Shown here one piece after another: positions 19,628 to 30,506 of a DNA stretch of 64,000 bases (the first letter of the stretch is position 1; every line of letters starts with the position of its first letter). The position numbers were made by a program, and so were the translations under genes. The notes beneath the pieces are model-generated. The model ran no database searches, was not told the origin of the DNA, and worked only from the letters and a program-made list of their open reading frames with translations. The DNA lies in contig JAUPFP010000002.1 in assembly GCA_036925085.1 (NCBI GenBank), forward strand, positions 1,067,501 through 1,131,500, written 5' to 3'. This DNA is from Brachycybe producta (Eukaryota > Arthropoda > Diplopoda > Playtdesmida > Andrognathidae).

Positions 19628-20160
19628 CCTGTACCCCGCCTCTCGCACGGTGATTTACCGTGAGTTCGACCGTTAAGTCGGTCGAATCACTGTGCGGTGA
19701 GAGTACGTCACTGGGCGCGGACTTTGGTCCGTGGGACAGCGGCGGAAACCACCGGTTCACCGTTAATTTACCGTTGTTTACCGTGGGGAACGGTAAATTT
19801 ACCGTCGGTTACCGTATTGTACCGTCGAATTACCGTGGTTTTCGGTGGTGTACGGTATTTTACCGCAAGTACATGTCCGTTGGTCCACGGTAGAAAGTGG
19901 TAAAAGGTCTTTTACCGTGAAGTACACCATGAGAGACGGACTTTTGTCCGTTATACCGCGGTCGAAACCGGTGAAGGCAAACTCTGACCGTTCTTCACCG
20001 TGGGACACGGACTTCTGTCCAAGATACCGCGGTTTTGCACGGTCCCATTCGTTCGTAACGGTATTTTACGGACTTTTGTCCGTGAGTTTACCGTTTTCGA
20101 CGGTGGAAACCCGAGATCTGGTGGCTTTGTCCAGATTTTACCGTTCATTTACGGTGAAAA
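19628..20160 (+). promoter_or_regulatory. Leader with phased hairpins and ACCGT/ACGGT motifs
   Basis: No coding frame is evident. The leader is dense in TTTACCGT and ACGGTAAA and holds GGAC-loop-GTCC hairpins at 19718-19732, 19936-19951, 20006-20020 and 20068-20083, plus the palindrome CGGTAAATTTACCG at 19790-19803. Spacing is near 60-75 nt. The same arrangement occurs in element 3 at 54421-54856. Packaging, dimerisation or protein-binding roles are possible; none is shown. Confidence 0.75.
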
Positions 20161-21898
20161 ATGGAGTCAGCCCCAAAAGTACCGACGGGAGGTCGGGAAC
20201 TTGGAGTAGATGCGGGTTTAGAGTTACGCGGCCGCGTAGTCGACCGTCCCCTTGGGGGCGGAAGGCGGTGTGCCTCTAGTGAGAGAGGAGCATAGCGGTA
20301 GCGTGGACGGGGATTTCCCGGAGGACTGGGTCACGGTGCGGAAACGGCGCCGTGACGTCCGTCCGGGAGAATACCTGGTAGAAGACAGTGGGTCCGACGG
20401 TGATCTCACCGGGGAGGACGAGCAGCCACGGCCGCTTGTCCAAGTTTCCACCGTCGCCCGTCCGGTTGGACGTGGCGATCAGCCCCGTAGGGACATGGTG
20501 GAAATCCCGGACGAGACTGCACGTGAGGGCCGGGCCTTTTTGGCCGGGCTATCCGAGCAGCAACTCGTTGAGATTGCTTACGGGATAGATGTCCTTCGGT
20601 TGGAAGGACGACTGTCCCGGTCGTCGGTTGAGCCGAGGGTGGCACCTCGGTTCTCACTGTCGCCCGTGCGTGAGGGCACACGGGGAGAGGAACCACCGGT
20701 ACTTCCCCGGTTGGTACCTCCGCGGGTAGCACCCAGGCCGTCTCCTCGGGGACTTGGCCGGGGAGCTCCTGCTGTGCCCGGACAGCAGCCGAGGGTTCAG
20801 ATGATGATTCCCTCGGAAGCTGAGTCCGTGTCTGACGTTTCGGGGAATTGGAGCAGGCAACCTCGCAGGGTTAGCGCCGCTGCTTGGACACCCGCTCCAG
20901 CGGTTCCAGCGGAGGTTCAGGCGTTCGGGTTCTTTAACCCGGTCCACTCTTTTGCTCGTTACGACAGCAGAGAGGACTTGACGCCTTTTCTCCGCAAGTT
21001 CAAAGCGAAAACCCGAGCTCAGCGCTGGACGGACGAGTCCCGATGCAGTTTCTTTACGTTTCTGCTGGACGGTCCGGCAGAAGAGTACTACGCCACGTTG
21101 GTGGAAACTCTTCCAGACCTGACCTGGACTGAGCTGAAGGATGCTATGCGTAGCCGCTTCAGCACAAGCAATCAGGCTCGCCTCTGTTTCGGTGAATTCG
21201 AGTCCATGAAACAGGGGGCTACCGAGTCTGTACAGGCATTCTACTGGCGGTTCTTGGAACTGTCCGACCGAGTGTCTCCGGGCGAAGACGAGAGCTGTCG
21301 GCTCATTCGCTTCAAACGGAAACTCCAGATGGCCATCACTGATCAGTTGATCGGTTGTAAGGCCGGTACGGTGGAGGCATATGCCAGAAAGGCACGGCTG
21401 GTAGAGGCCGATTTGCTTCTAGTAGGTAAATTACCTACCCGTACAAGAGGGGTTCCCCAGGACCGGGCTAACGCTCCGTCCTCCGGAACCACGGCTAGCT
21501 CTGGGAGCTCTGCCAAGGCTTCATCTTCGAGCCAAACGGGTGCAAAGGCTGCTGCACCGTCCAAGTCGGACAAAGCAGGAGCCAAGACCGGAGGCAAGAA
21601 GAAGCAGGCAGGCTCTAGCGGAGGTCAGCCGGCGGCAACGCCTCGTAGTACGGACCGTACGGGAGATGCACTCCGGCGACTAGGTCCTTGTTTCGGGTGT
21701 AACCAAATGGGTCACCTGAGGAAGGATTGTCCGAAGGCTGCGGCCAAAGGGCAGGTTGCCAGGGTGGTGCCTGACGAGAGTCAGGGCCTCCAGCCAACCG
21801 CTGGTGTTGCACCAGTTTGGCTGGAGGGTCGAAAGTACCTGGCTACCGTTCACGATGGCCAGTTCTATCGACTCGTGGAGGACGAGGATCCTCGTTAA
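20161..21898 (+). pseudogene. Element 2 gag
   Basis: The likely start is ATG 20161 (MESAPKVP); the first 30 residues, with a GLELRGR phrase, resemble the gag start of element 3. A frame change between about 20250 and 20290 (near a G-run) moves into the frame 20252-21898, which has no early ATG of its own. The capsid-like region includes WTDESRCSFFTFLLDGPAEE and a retrotransposon-gag core. A Ser/Ala/Lys-rich linker precedes one CCHC knuckle, CFGCNQMGHLRKDC (near codon 21689). The end, FYRLVEDEDPR then TAA at 21896, parallels the element 1 gag end. Pol lies in the frame one nt downstream (+1 or -2). Confidence 0.82.
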
Positions 21899-24164
21899 AC
21901 CGCCGCTGGTCGCCACCGGACTTCAAAGCTCAGGTGCCTGTCACGGCCTGAGCTCTGAACGAGGGACGTACCGCCGGGCGGTCTCCAAATATGTGGATGT
22001 CCTGCGGAAGGCAGGGGTGCCTCTGGCGAGGTCTGCGGACCCGGAAATTACCCAGTGGGTATTTCCATCGCCATGCTCCACATTGGAGGCCGTGTGCAGC
22101 CAGCTGGATCGCTGGTTTGCCCCCTCACCCTACATGCCTAGTGGTGAGGTGCTGGATCGTGCGCTCATCGAGCAGGCGGGAGGTCTTGGTGCGCCCATAC
22201 CTCCCGTGGTGCCTGGGGAGTCTCTGGTTTGTGAGACTGGTCCCCAGTCTTCTGCACGTCTGGGATTACCGCCCGGTGTGGACGGTAAGGTGGACGGGAG
22301 GCAGAAGATCGATGGTGGGAGCCCGCGGGTTCCCATCCCTGAACTTCAGAGCCGGGCCTACGATGTAGGTTCACCCCGAGTGTGGGTGTCGATAGGTGAT
22401 CGTCTGTTGGAGATGATTGTAGACACCGGGGCCGACGTGTCGGTCCTAAGCATTACGGCGGCACGAGTGATGGAGTTGCCTATAGAGGAACTGGCGGTTC
22501 CTTCATTCCTTCTTGGAATGGGTGGCCACTCCATCGATGTAGTAGGGGTCACAAATGTGGAATTGACCATCCACGAGAAAACCATCAAGGTGCCTCTCCT
22601 TTTGGTGAAAGGAGAGGGCGAAGCGTTGTTGGGCGTGGATCACACCTCACGTTTCGGCTTGATGGTGGATATCGTGCACCGGAAGGTTTACTTCCGGGAG
22701 GATGTCTGGACGGCACATCCAGACGCCCTCCAAGCTGCATTCACCGATCGAGCGCTTGCAGAACCTAGGGAGGTGGAAGCAATTCCATCGCCGATACCAG
22801 GGGCTTTGCCTCAGGGACGGCAACTCCCAGTGGATCCGCCTGCACTCGAGCAGGTTGACGGGTGGGTGAACATTGTTTCACCAGAGCTGCCCGAGACCAG
22901 AACCTCTATCGGGCGCGGAGAAGTTTGTTCTCTGCGACTGAGGGAGAATGTCTGGCTACCAGCCCACGTACGACGTGTCGTATCCGTGACGTTGGTAGAG
23001 CATGCCGGCCCTGGCCAGCTGCTTCTCGTGGAGCCGCACCGGAAAGCCTTAGGTGGACGTGGTGTGTTAGCGGTAGCAGGTATCGCTGCAGCTAACCGGC
23101 TTGGCACGTACGATATACGGCTTGAAAACGTGGGGAATGCACCCATTGCCCTGGAAACAGGAGAGGGTGTAGCCACGGCTCAAGCTGTGGAGGCTGCTAT
23201 TGTGGTAGGGCTGGAAGAGCCGTCTAAGTTGAGAGGGGGAGACCCCACTCAGACGACGGTTCGACCAGGGAAGTCCTCGTCTAAGTTGAGAGGGGCGTCC
23301 GGAAACGGACGCCAAGTGCTCAACGTGGCGACGGCTCCCACTCTCGAAGAGTGTCTCAAGATTGGTGACAATCTGAAGCCTGAAGAGGCGAGACGGCTTC
23401 GAGAGTTCCTGCTGGCACACCGTGATCATTTCGCGTTCGACTTCACAGAGTTGGGTGAAACCTCTCTGGTCGAACATATGATCGATACCGGTGGGCAACC
23501 TCCGGCGCGTGAAGGATTGCGTCGAACCGCTCCAGCGGCCAGGGCAGTCGAGAAAGAAGAGGTGGCGAAGATGTTGGATGCAGGGGTTATCCAACCTTCG
23601 CGTAGTCCTTACGCGAGCCCTATCTTGCTTGTCCGCAAGAAAGATGGTGGCTTTCGTTTTTGCGTGGACTACCGGAAACTGAATGCCCAGACAAAGCTGG
23701 ATCAGTATCCGTTGCCTCGCATCGATGATGCGCTCGACTCATTGGCCGGTGCGAAGTTCTTCGCTACCTTGGACCTGGCTAGTGGTTACTGGCAGGTTCG
23801 GATGGCTGAGCCAGACGTTGAGAAAACGGCATTTATTTGCTCTCAAGGTCTGTTTGAGTTCCGGAAAATGCCTTTCGGACTCTGTAATGCTCCAGCCACC
23901 ATGCAGAGAGCGCTAGACCTCTTGTTGGCCGGACATAAGTGGGAGACGTGTCTGGTGTACCTGGACGATATTATCGTCTTTGGGAACACTTTCGAGCAGT
24001 TTCTCGAGAGACTCTCCACTGTCCTTGGACTGTTACGAGGGGCGGAGCTGAAACTCCAGCCGAAGAAATGTTTCTTTGGCTTTAACAAAGTACGTTATCT
24101 CGGTCACGTAGTGAGTGCCGAGGGAGTTGCTCCGGACCCGGATCTCGTGCGGGCAGTTCATTAG
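21897..24164 (+). pseudogene. Element 2 pol part 1: protease and reverse transcriptase
   Basis: The frame is open from within gag, but homology begins at about the gag stop. The aspartic protease motif VDTGAD lies at codons from 22419. The RT blocks follow: KKDGGFRFCVDYRKLN, FATLDLASGYWQ, FGLCNAPATMQRA and catalytic YLDD at 23958-23969. The frame stops at TAG 24162-24164, where the related copy at 53600 has Glu, so this is a nonsense change inside the RT connection. The same frame continues afterwards. Protease and RT active sites look intact. Confidence 0.88.
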
Positions 24165-27100
24165 TTTGATGTCCCGACGACAGTGACCGGCGTCCGCAGT
24201 TTTCTCGGACTGGCCGGTTACTATCGAAGGTTCATCAAGGACTTCGCCAAGGTGGCAAGGCCTTTGCACGATCTGACGAAGAAGGATGCGTCCTTCGAGT
24301 GGTCGGATCAGTGCAAACTAGCGTTTGCTCGGTTAAAGGCATTTTTAACCGAAGCGCCGGTACTCACCATGTACGATCCGCGTGGTGAGGTAATTATCCA
24401 TACCGACGCTAGTGGGTACGGCTTGGGAGTCGTAGTCTACCAGAAGTTACCGGAGGACAGTGTCCCCCGTGTTCTGGCCTACGCAAGCCGACTCATGAAA
24501 GGAGCGGAAACACGGTATTCGGTCACCGAGCAGGAGTGCTTGGCGGTCATGTTTGCCGTGGGTAAATTTCGTCCTTACCTCTTTAACCGGGAGTTTGTGA
24601 TCGTAACTGATCACCATGCTCTTTGCTATCTGCATACAACCAAGAACCTGCAAGGCAGGTTGGGGCGTTGGCAGATGCAGCTTCAAGAGTACCGGTTTAA
24701 GGTTCAGTATAGGAAGGGAACACTGCACGTGGATGCCGACGCCTTGAGTCGGTATCCTGTTCGTGATGTGGCGGACCTTTCCTTACCTGAATACGTCGAA
24801 GCCGACGTAGGTGAGGTTATTTACCACATCCGTTCCGAGGTGGATTGGGTCAAGGAGCAAGAGGCCGATGGCTGGTGCTCCAAAGTGAAGAGTGAAATCT
24901 TCCGTGACCCCAACTCGAACCTCCGGTTCAAGTTCGTGGTGGCAGATGACTTGTTGTTTGCTATCAGGTCCATCCAGGATCGGTTGAGAACTGTGTTGGT
25001 AGTTCCGAAGTCATGCAGGGCTTTCTGCCTCAGGAAGCTACATGACATTCCCGAAGCTGGTCACTTCGGGATGTTTAAGACCTACCAGAGACTGCGCTCA
25101 CGCTTCTACTGGATCGGTATGAAGCGGGACACTGCCGAATATGTTAAGTCATGTTTGGTGTGTCAGAGAGCGCGACAGTTCGCTCGTAGTCAGGGATTTC
25201 TCCAACCGATTGTGCCGGAGTACCCAGTTGATACCTGTGGAATGGACTTCGTTGGACCGTTTCCTGCCTCCGTGGGTGGAGTCACCTATGTACTAATCAT
25301 GGTTGACTATTTCACCCGGTACGGTGTGGCAAGGGCGGTACGAAGGGCCACGGCCGCCTGTGTGGTGAAATTTCTGAAGGACGAGATCCTTTCGGTGTAT
25401 GCCACACCGAAAGCTCTTGTCTCGGATCGTGGGTCCCAGTTCTCCAGCAAAGTCCTGCTGAAGTTCCGGGAGCGCTATAATATAGCGCATCACTTCACGA
25501 CGGCGTACCATCCGCAAGCTAATGGGCTTACGGAGCGTACGAATAAGACCGTAATGGAAACCATCAAGCGGTACCTTGATCCCCTCAAGGAACAGCGTGA
25601 TTGGTGGGACAAATTACGGCCCGCCGTGTGGGCTTATAACACAGCTGTCCAGGAGAGTACGCAAGTCTCTCCGTATCAGTTGTTGTTTGGCCGTGAGCCG
25701 CGGATGGAGATTGATACCCTCCTTCCGAACGGTCCAGTCCGCGACTTGCCCGACCAGCAAGCCGTGGAAGAGCAGGCTCGTCAACGTTTGGCGGCTGCTC
25801 AGAGAAGGCAGAAAGAGCGGTATGACGCTGGCCGTGTGGAGCCTCCTCTTTATCAGCCTGGGGATCAGGTGTGGATAAGAGATCAGGCTGGGAAGCTCGG
25901 CCAGGCGAAGAAATGGAGCTTGGCTTATAAAGCTGAGAGGGGTACGGTGGTCCTGCAGTATTCCGACCTGATCTACGAAATAGAGTTCGTAGATGGGTAT
26001 GGTCGGAAGGTGCGGGACCGGTTTCATGTTGATAACCTTAAACCGTACGTACCCACCTGTACCGTGAGGGAGGAAGATGGACTTGGAGTCTCTGACACCT
26101 CCTCCGGTACAGACAGCGATGCCAAGGAGGCTTCGGCGCGGAGTGGAATGACTCCGGCGCTAAAACCACCGTCCATTTCTTCGCAGGAGTCTACCGACTC
26201 TGAAGCAGATAACCCCCCTCCACCTCGGTACAATCTCTGTCCGCGGAGACCGATTGTGTATGAGGTGAGTGGGTTTGATGCACGTATAGGAAGCCCTCCA
26301 GGGAGGCCCCTATTGTGGGGAACTCTTTGGGAGTCCTTCCTATGGTGCGAGAGAGCCGGCAGTCCGCTATTATGGGCGGACGGCTGGGAGAGGAGGCGGC
26401 CGGACGTTGCGGTGTTTGGGGCCCGCCACGGTTTCGGTAGAAACCAAGGGCGGCCCATCACCAGGTGTCCAGCCAAAGGCCCGACAAAATCGGTCCGTGG
26501 GCGGAGAAATCCGTCCGTAAAAACCTCCGTGCAATCTCCAATTACCGTCAATATAAGAGAATTGATGGTAAATGTCTCTTCCCACCAGTTCCAGTCTTGG
26601 TGTAGGAGAATTCACCGTGTACCTGCCCCTAAAAAGGCAGACGACGGTGATATCTCCCTGGTGACCGTGCATGAGGCGGCTGATGATGTTTTAGCTGCTA
26701 CTGCACGGCCATTAGCCGCTAAGACGGTGAATTTGGCGGCTAGGCGCCATTTTGTTTATCATAAACTTAAACAAAAAACGCCGGCCACACGTGGGTTAAA
26801 CAAAACCACAATTCACCGTCAAAGAGGCCACCAAGAACTGGAGAAAGAGGGCATCTGTGAAAAAGTAAGTCCCTCTAAGGGTATTTCCTTCTCCTGCGTG
26901 TTGGCAGTTCTCTTTTACTTGTTAACGGTGTGTTTTACGGTCAATGACCGTATACACACGTGGTGGGTGTGGTTTCGCCGCCATGACTGTTGTCATGGAG
27001 GCCAAGCCACTAGGGAAAGCACTTTTCCGGCGGGTTCAGCCCGTCCGAGCGTTCAGAAGCCCCCGTTCAGAAGCCCCCCAGGGAGTGGTTTTCACCGATC

Positions 27101-27479
27101 GAAGGCGGTGAAACACGGTTTTGACCGTGAATTGCCGACTTTGGACGGTGAAAACGGCATTTTGCACGGTAGAAGTCCGTGCAATGCCCTTTCCAACCGT
27201 CGGAACTCGGTGAGAGGGTGTTTTCACCGTCCGAAGGCCGTCAGCCATGGTTTTTACCGTGGTTTACCGACTTTGGACGGTGGAAACCGCGATTCGCACG
27301 GTGAAATCCCGTGGAATACTCTTTCTACCGGTTCCGAAAGGGGGAAAAGATGTTTTCACCGTACGAAGGCGGTAAACACGGTGGGGACCGTGAATTACCG
27401 ACTTTGGACGGTGAAAACGAGAATTCTCACGGTAAAAGGCCGTGGAGTTCACGTTTCCATGGTAAAACCTGGTTTTTAA
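24165..27479 (+). CDS. Element 2 pol part 2: RNase H, integrase and C-terminal extension
   Basis: Counting from 24183: RNase H with HTDASG (Asp75), TEQECLA (Glu118), TDHHAL (Asp143) and HVDADALSR; integrase zinc finger His287, His294, Cys324, Cys327; core Asp355, Asp415, Glu451 (D-59-D-35-E); then a GPY-like domain near 600-650. After about residue 720 the sequence is no longer recognisable. It contains one hydrophobic stretch (FSCVLAVLFYLLTVCF) and then three 132-bp repeats (44 codons each, so the frame is kept). The last codon TAA at 27477-27479 overlaps an ATG at 27479-27481 that opens ORF3. Whether the extension is truly translated is unclear. Confidence 0.85.
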   Translation, partial: FDVPTTVTGVRSFLGLAGYYRRFIKDFAKVARPLHDLTKKDASFEWSDQCKLAFARLKAFLTEAPVLTMYDPRGEVIIHTDASGYGLGVVVYQKLPEDSVPRVLAYASRLMKGAETRYSVTEQECLAVMFAVGKFRPYLFNREFVIVTDHHALCYLHTTKNLQGRLGRWQMQLQEYRFKVQYRKGTLHVDADALSRYPVRDVADLSLPEYVEADVGEVIYHIRSEVDWVKEQEADGWCSKVKSEIFRDPNSNLRFKFVVADDLLFAIRSIQDRLRTVLVVPKSCRAFCLRKLHDIPEAGHFGMFKTYQRLRSRFYWIGMKRDTAEYVKSCLVCQRARQFARSQGFLQPIVPEYPVDTCGMDFVGPFPASVGGVTYVLIMVDYFTRYGVARAVRRATAACVVKFLKDEILSVYATPKALVSDRGSQFSSKVLLKFRERYNIAHHFTTAYHPQANGLTERTNKTVMETIKRYLDPLKEQRDWWDKLRPAVWAYNTAVQESTQVSPYQLLFGREPRMEIDTLLPNGPVRDLPDQQAVEEQARQRLAAAQRRQKERYDAGRVEPPLYQPGDQVWIRDQAGKLGQAKKWSLAYKAERGTVVLQYSDLIYEIEFVDGYGRKVRDRFHVDNLKPYVPTCTVREEDGLGVSDTSSGTDSDAKEASARSGMTPALKPPSISSQESTDSEADNPPPPRYNLCPRRPIVYEVSGFDARIGSPPGRPLLWGTLWESFLWCERAGSPLLWADGWERRRPDVAVFGARHGFGRNQGRPITRCPAKGPTKSVRGRRNPSVKTSVQSPITVNIRELMVNVSSHQFQSWCRRIHRVPAPKKADDGDISLVTVHEAADDVLAATARPLAAKTVNLAARRHFVYHKLKQKTPATRGLNKTTIHRQRGHQELEKEGICEKVSPSKGISFSCVLAVLFYLLTVCFTVNDRIHTWWVWFRRHDCCHGGQATRESTFPAGSARPSVQKPPFRSPPGSGFHRSKAVKHGFDRELPTLDGENGILHGRSPCNALSNRRNSVRGCFHRPKAVSHGFYRGLPTLDGGNRDSHGEIPWNTLSTGSERGKRCFHRTKAVNTVGTVNYRLWTVKTRILTVKGRGVHVSMVKPGF

Positions 27480-27501
27480 TGTTTCTCTCCCTATTTACTA
27501 G
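26865..27501 (+). promoter_or_regulatory. Possible intron flanking the 132-bp repeats
   Basis: A strong donor (AAAAA|GTAAGT, GT at 26865) and a pyrimidine-rich acceptor (CTCTCCCTATTTACTAG, AG at 27500-27501) bracket the repeat block. Removing it would not join the pol frame to ORF3, so a spliced ORF3 message would need a different start. Speculative. Confidence 0.3.
27088..27475 (+). repeat. Three 132-bp tandem repeats upstream of ORF3
   Basis: GTTTTCACCG recurs at 27088, 27220 and 27352, each 132 bp apart. Units share the phrase ACCGACTTTGGACGGTG and alternate ACCGT and ACGGT, like the 5' leader of the same element. Confidence 0.88.
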
Positions 27502-30429
27502 GCCCATCACGGTGAAGGAGAAGGAGGAAGGCGACGATAGTGGCCAACGGTCCCCCTCCCTCAGCCCGCTGCATCCTGGGGATGCAAGGCTGTTGGAGTC
27601 GGGATCGGAGGGCTCCCCATCATCTGGCGGACCGGAAACGACGGACGGTACCGTGGAATCTGGTGATTACCCGGCGGCAGAAGCCGTGGAAGGTCCGGAG
27701 TCTGCCCAGTCGACTCCGACCGGTGTCGGAGCCTTCTGGGGCAGATACCTGCAGTCTCCTACCAGAGATACGGCTGCTACCACCGTTCAGTCGGTGGCGG
27801 CGGTAGTTTCTCCGGTTGTAGAGGCTGCAGAAGCGGGTGTTGATGGTGGGAAGGCGGCTACCGGTGTGGTAACCGCTAGTACCCCGGAACCCGGGTCTCC
27901 GTCTGTTCGAGACCTCCTAGACTGGTCTAGGGTGGTCGAGGACAGTGAGGACGTCTCCTTGGGAGCGTCCTTAGTCATTGACATGGAGATGGAGGTCGAA
28001 ACCACCGTTGATTCGGTGGTGGACGCCTCAAGGCAGTGGCGGAGCCGCAACGCCTCTTCAGAGGGCTCTTCGGAGTCTGACGGGAGTAGTTCGGCCTCCG
28101 AGGGTAAACCGTCTGGGACGGGATCCCCCGGAGTACTTCCCGCCGATCCTATGTCTTTGGAGGCCGTGGCTGTGTCCTTGGCCGAAGAAGAAGACCGCTT
28201 GGATCGGTTGGACGAAGCTAGACGGGACATGGTCCAGGAAGGTGGCTTCCTGGTCGGGGACCGTCGATGCTTCGTCGGGGAGTTTCCTACCGTGCAGGTG
28301 AGGAAGGACGGCGCAAGAAAGCGCAAGAAAAAGTCCGGAGCCGCACGGATCACTTCCAGAGCCAAGGCTCTCGCAGAGAGAGAGGCTCTGCTCAAAGCTA
28401 AGGAGGAGGCATTGAAGAAGTTCACGCCTGCTGTGGGGCTTCGAGCGGAAACTCTCGCCCACCCTGAAGGTTGTTCAGGGGCTGCTTGGCCAGAGAAGCC
28501 GGCTGCTGGATCGGGTCCGCCCGAGGCAGTAGCTGGCCCCTCCAGCTGGCAGTCGGACAACCCGAAGAGGGACCGGCGAGCGGAGAAGAAGGCTACCCAG
28601 CCTCCAGTACCTGCTCCCGGTAAAACGGGGAAATCTGTGAGTGGTGGTGGTGGCAAGGGACAAAAGAGGTCCCGCCCTCACACCCCACCAGTGGCTGAAA
28701 GCTCGAGAGGTAAGAAGGCCAGGTCCTCAGGTCGAGGAAAGGCCTCCGAACCTCGAAAGCCCGAGAGCTTAGAGGATAAGCTCAGACGGCTTCAGGCTCA
28801 AGCAGCGAGCCTGCACCGACAGATCGCTCGTGCGGTCGGTGCAGGAGAGCGGCAGGAGTTTGAGCGCCGGGCTGCGGAGTTCCCTCCCCTGCAGGGAATG
28901 CCCGCCCGGAGTCCGCTCAAAACAGGGGAACCTCCTGTCGGTCGTGGCGTCCCGCCGATTGCGAGTGCCACGACCAGCGCTGGCCAGAAGCGAATCGCCG
29001 AGAGGGAGGCGATGCAGGCTTCCAGTGCACCAGCCCATGGTGCGGAAGCCAATGCGACTGGTGGCAAGAGTCAGCCGACTCTTGCACCGAAGGAGAAGTC
29101 TCTCCTTCGGGATGGTCGAGGAAGATTTGTTTCCGGACAATCGTCCTCGACTGTCACTTCGGCTAAGGGCACTTCTTCAAAGAAGAGTACGGCTCCGGCC
29201 GGAAAACCTTCGAAGGAGTCCGAGAGGGCGAAGGGGGCTAACCACCCGCCTAAGCCTGATCGGCCCAGTAAGTCGTCGGGGTCAGTTAAGTCCGACCCGA
29301 CGCATGGTTAACCTTCCTCTCACGGGAAGAAAAAGAAAAAGGACCGAAAGAGGTCCAAGCGTGAGAAGAAGGGGAGTCCGACACCCTCCAGTAGTAGGCG
29401 CCAGGGAGCCGAAACTGGAGGCGTCGTGGCGGAAAAGGAGGAGTCCCGGCGTGCTCAGGCAAGCACGCCGGCCGGGAGTCAACCGGTCCATACCCGTCCC
29501 GTTGAGGCGGCGCGGATGGATGGTAGGTGATGCGCGACGTTTTGGTCGGCACGCCTCCATCCTCCCCGAAGGTGGATGCGGTCTCGAGCCTGTGGGTTCG
29601 AGCAGTGGGAATCCTGCACCGTGTGACTTTGCCCTCACCTAAGGGCGAAGGAACCTCGGTTGCAGGAGTTAGTGTTCCCACTAAACGTGACCCCGTGACC
29701 CCCAGTGGGGTTACATCCTTCTTTCCTGTCCATGGCGGCGGGGTATTCGATACCCTAGGACCTGAAACGTCAACCTCCCCTAGGCCTGAGGCTGAGGGAC
29801 GGCGTATTGGCGCATTGCCCCCGTATTCAGATGCAGAGGTGTATCTGAATAACCGGCTTGGTCTCTGGTAGGACCAACCGGGAATGGAGGGTTGCCAATA
29901 CCACGGCTACTACCGTCTGGATGAGCCACTTCCAGAGCCGTGGGTAGCAAAGCTACCGCCGTACAACATGCGCCATGTTGTGGCGTTTGGTTGTGGAGGT
30001 TTTCCGGTGATCATGGTCGTGAACCCGGTCCAGCAAATGTTTGCTATTTTGGATGTGGTGGGGCTAGATGCCGGGATAGTTCGTCTAGCCCGGCGTGCAG
30101 CCCCATTCATCCAACGTTTGCTGGGATGCGACTTAGGAGGTATGGCTGGTCAGTTTATAACTGAGCCTCTACCAGGGTGCGAGGCCGAGCCCGCGGTCGC
30201 CCTGGTGGACCTCCTAACAAGTCGGACGCTTCACACGCGTCCGCAACTCCAGGATATTCCTTTCTATGAATTCCGAGCCCTGGAGGAAAGCCGTCTTAGG
30301 GGGACAATCTTCGATACTGGTTTTGGGTGGCGTAACACCCAGATGTGCTTATGGTGGGCACGTCGGTGGGCTGCGGAGTGGATGGGCTCCACTTTCGCGA
30401 CACCGCCAGAGAAGCTGTCCTGTCCCTAA
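27479..30429 (+). pseudogene. Element 2 ORF3, conserved accessory ORF of unknown function
   Basis: It opens at ATG 27479 (MFLSLFTRP), overlapping the pol stop. The N-terminal third is Ser/Gly/acidic. It is followed by a basic stretch (RKRKKK), Ala/Glu/Lys-rich helices with coiled-coil character (about 28350-28420 and 28770-28880), a Lys-rich segment near 29325-29375 and a C-terminal globular-looking domain. That last domain (about 29820-30429) includes NNRLGLW, QYHGYYRLDEPLP, a VNPVQQMFAILDVVG core, QRLLGCDL and TSRTL, and ends near CLWWARRW. The same architecture appears in element 4 (62662-64000) with many conserved residues. Breaks here: TAA 29309, a 1-nt frame change near 29540 and TAG 29869, each at a residue intact in element 4. 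No signal peptide or clear membrane anchor is seen, which argues against an envelope protein. Confidence 0.7.
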
Positions 30430-30493
30430 GAAGGTCAGGTGCGGAGAGCAATCCTGGCTGGCTTGACTGACCTGTTCCCGAGACGGAACAGAG

Positions 30494-30506
30494 AAGTTGA
30501 GAGGAT
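30494..30506 (+). promoter_or_regulatory. Polypurine tract of element 2
   Basis: AGAAGTTGAGAGGAT abuts the 3' LTR. The same sequence precedes the LTRs of elements 3 and 4 (reverse complement at 48778-48792 and 62582-62596). Confidence 0.75.

Noticed and set aside
27787-28656. Antisense 289-codon frame
   Set aside because: Complement of the Ser/Gly-rich part of ORF3 in GC-rich DNA, where stops are rare; no homology.
27479-30429. Envelope gene (errantivirus type)
   Set aside because: Position fits, but no signal peptide, cleavage site, fusion peptide or transmembrane anchor could be seen.
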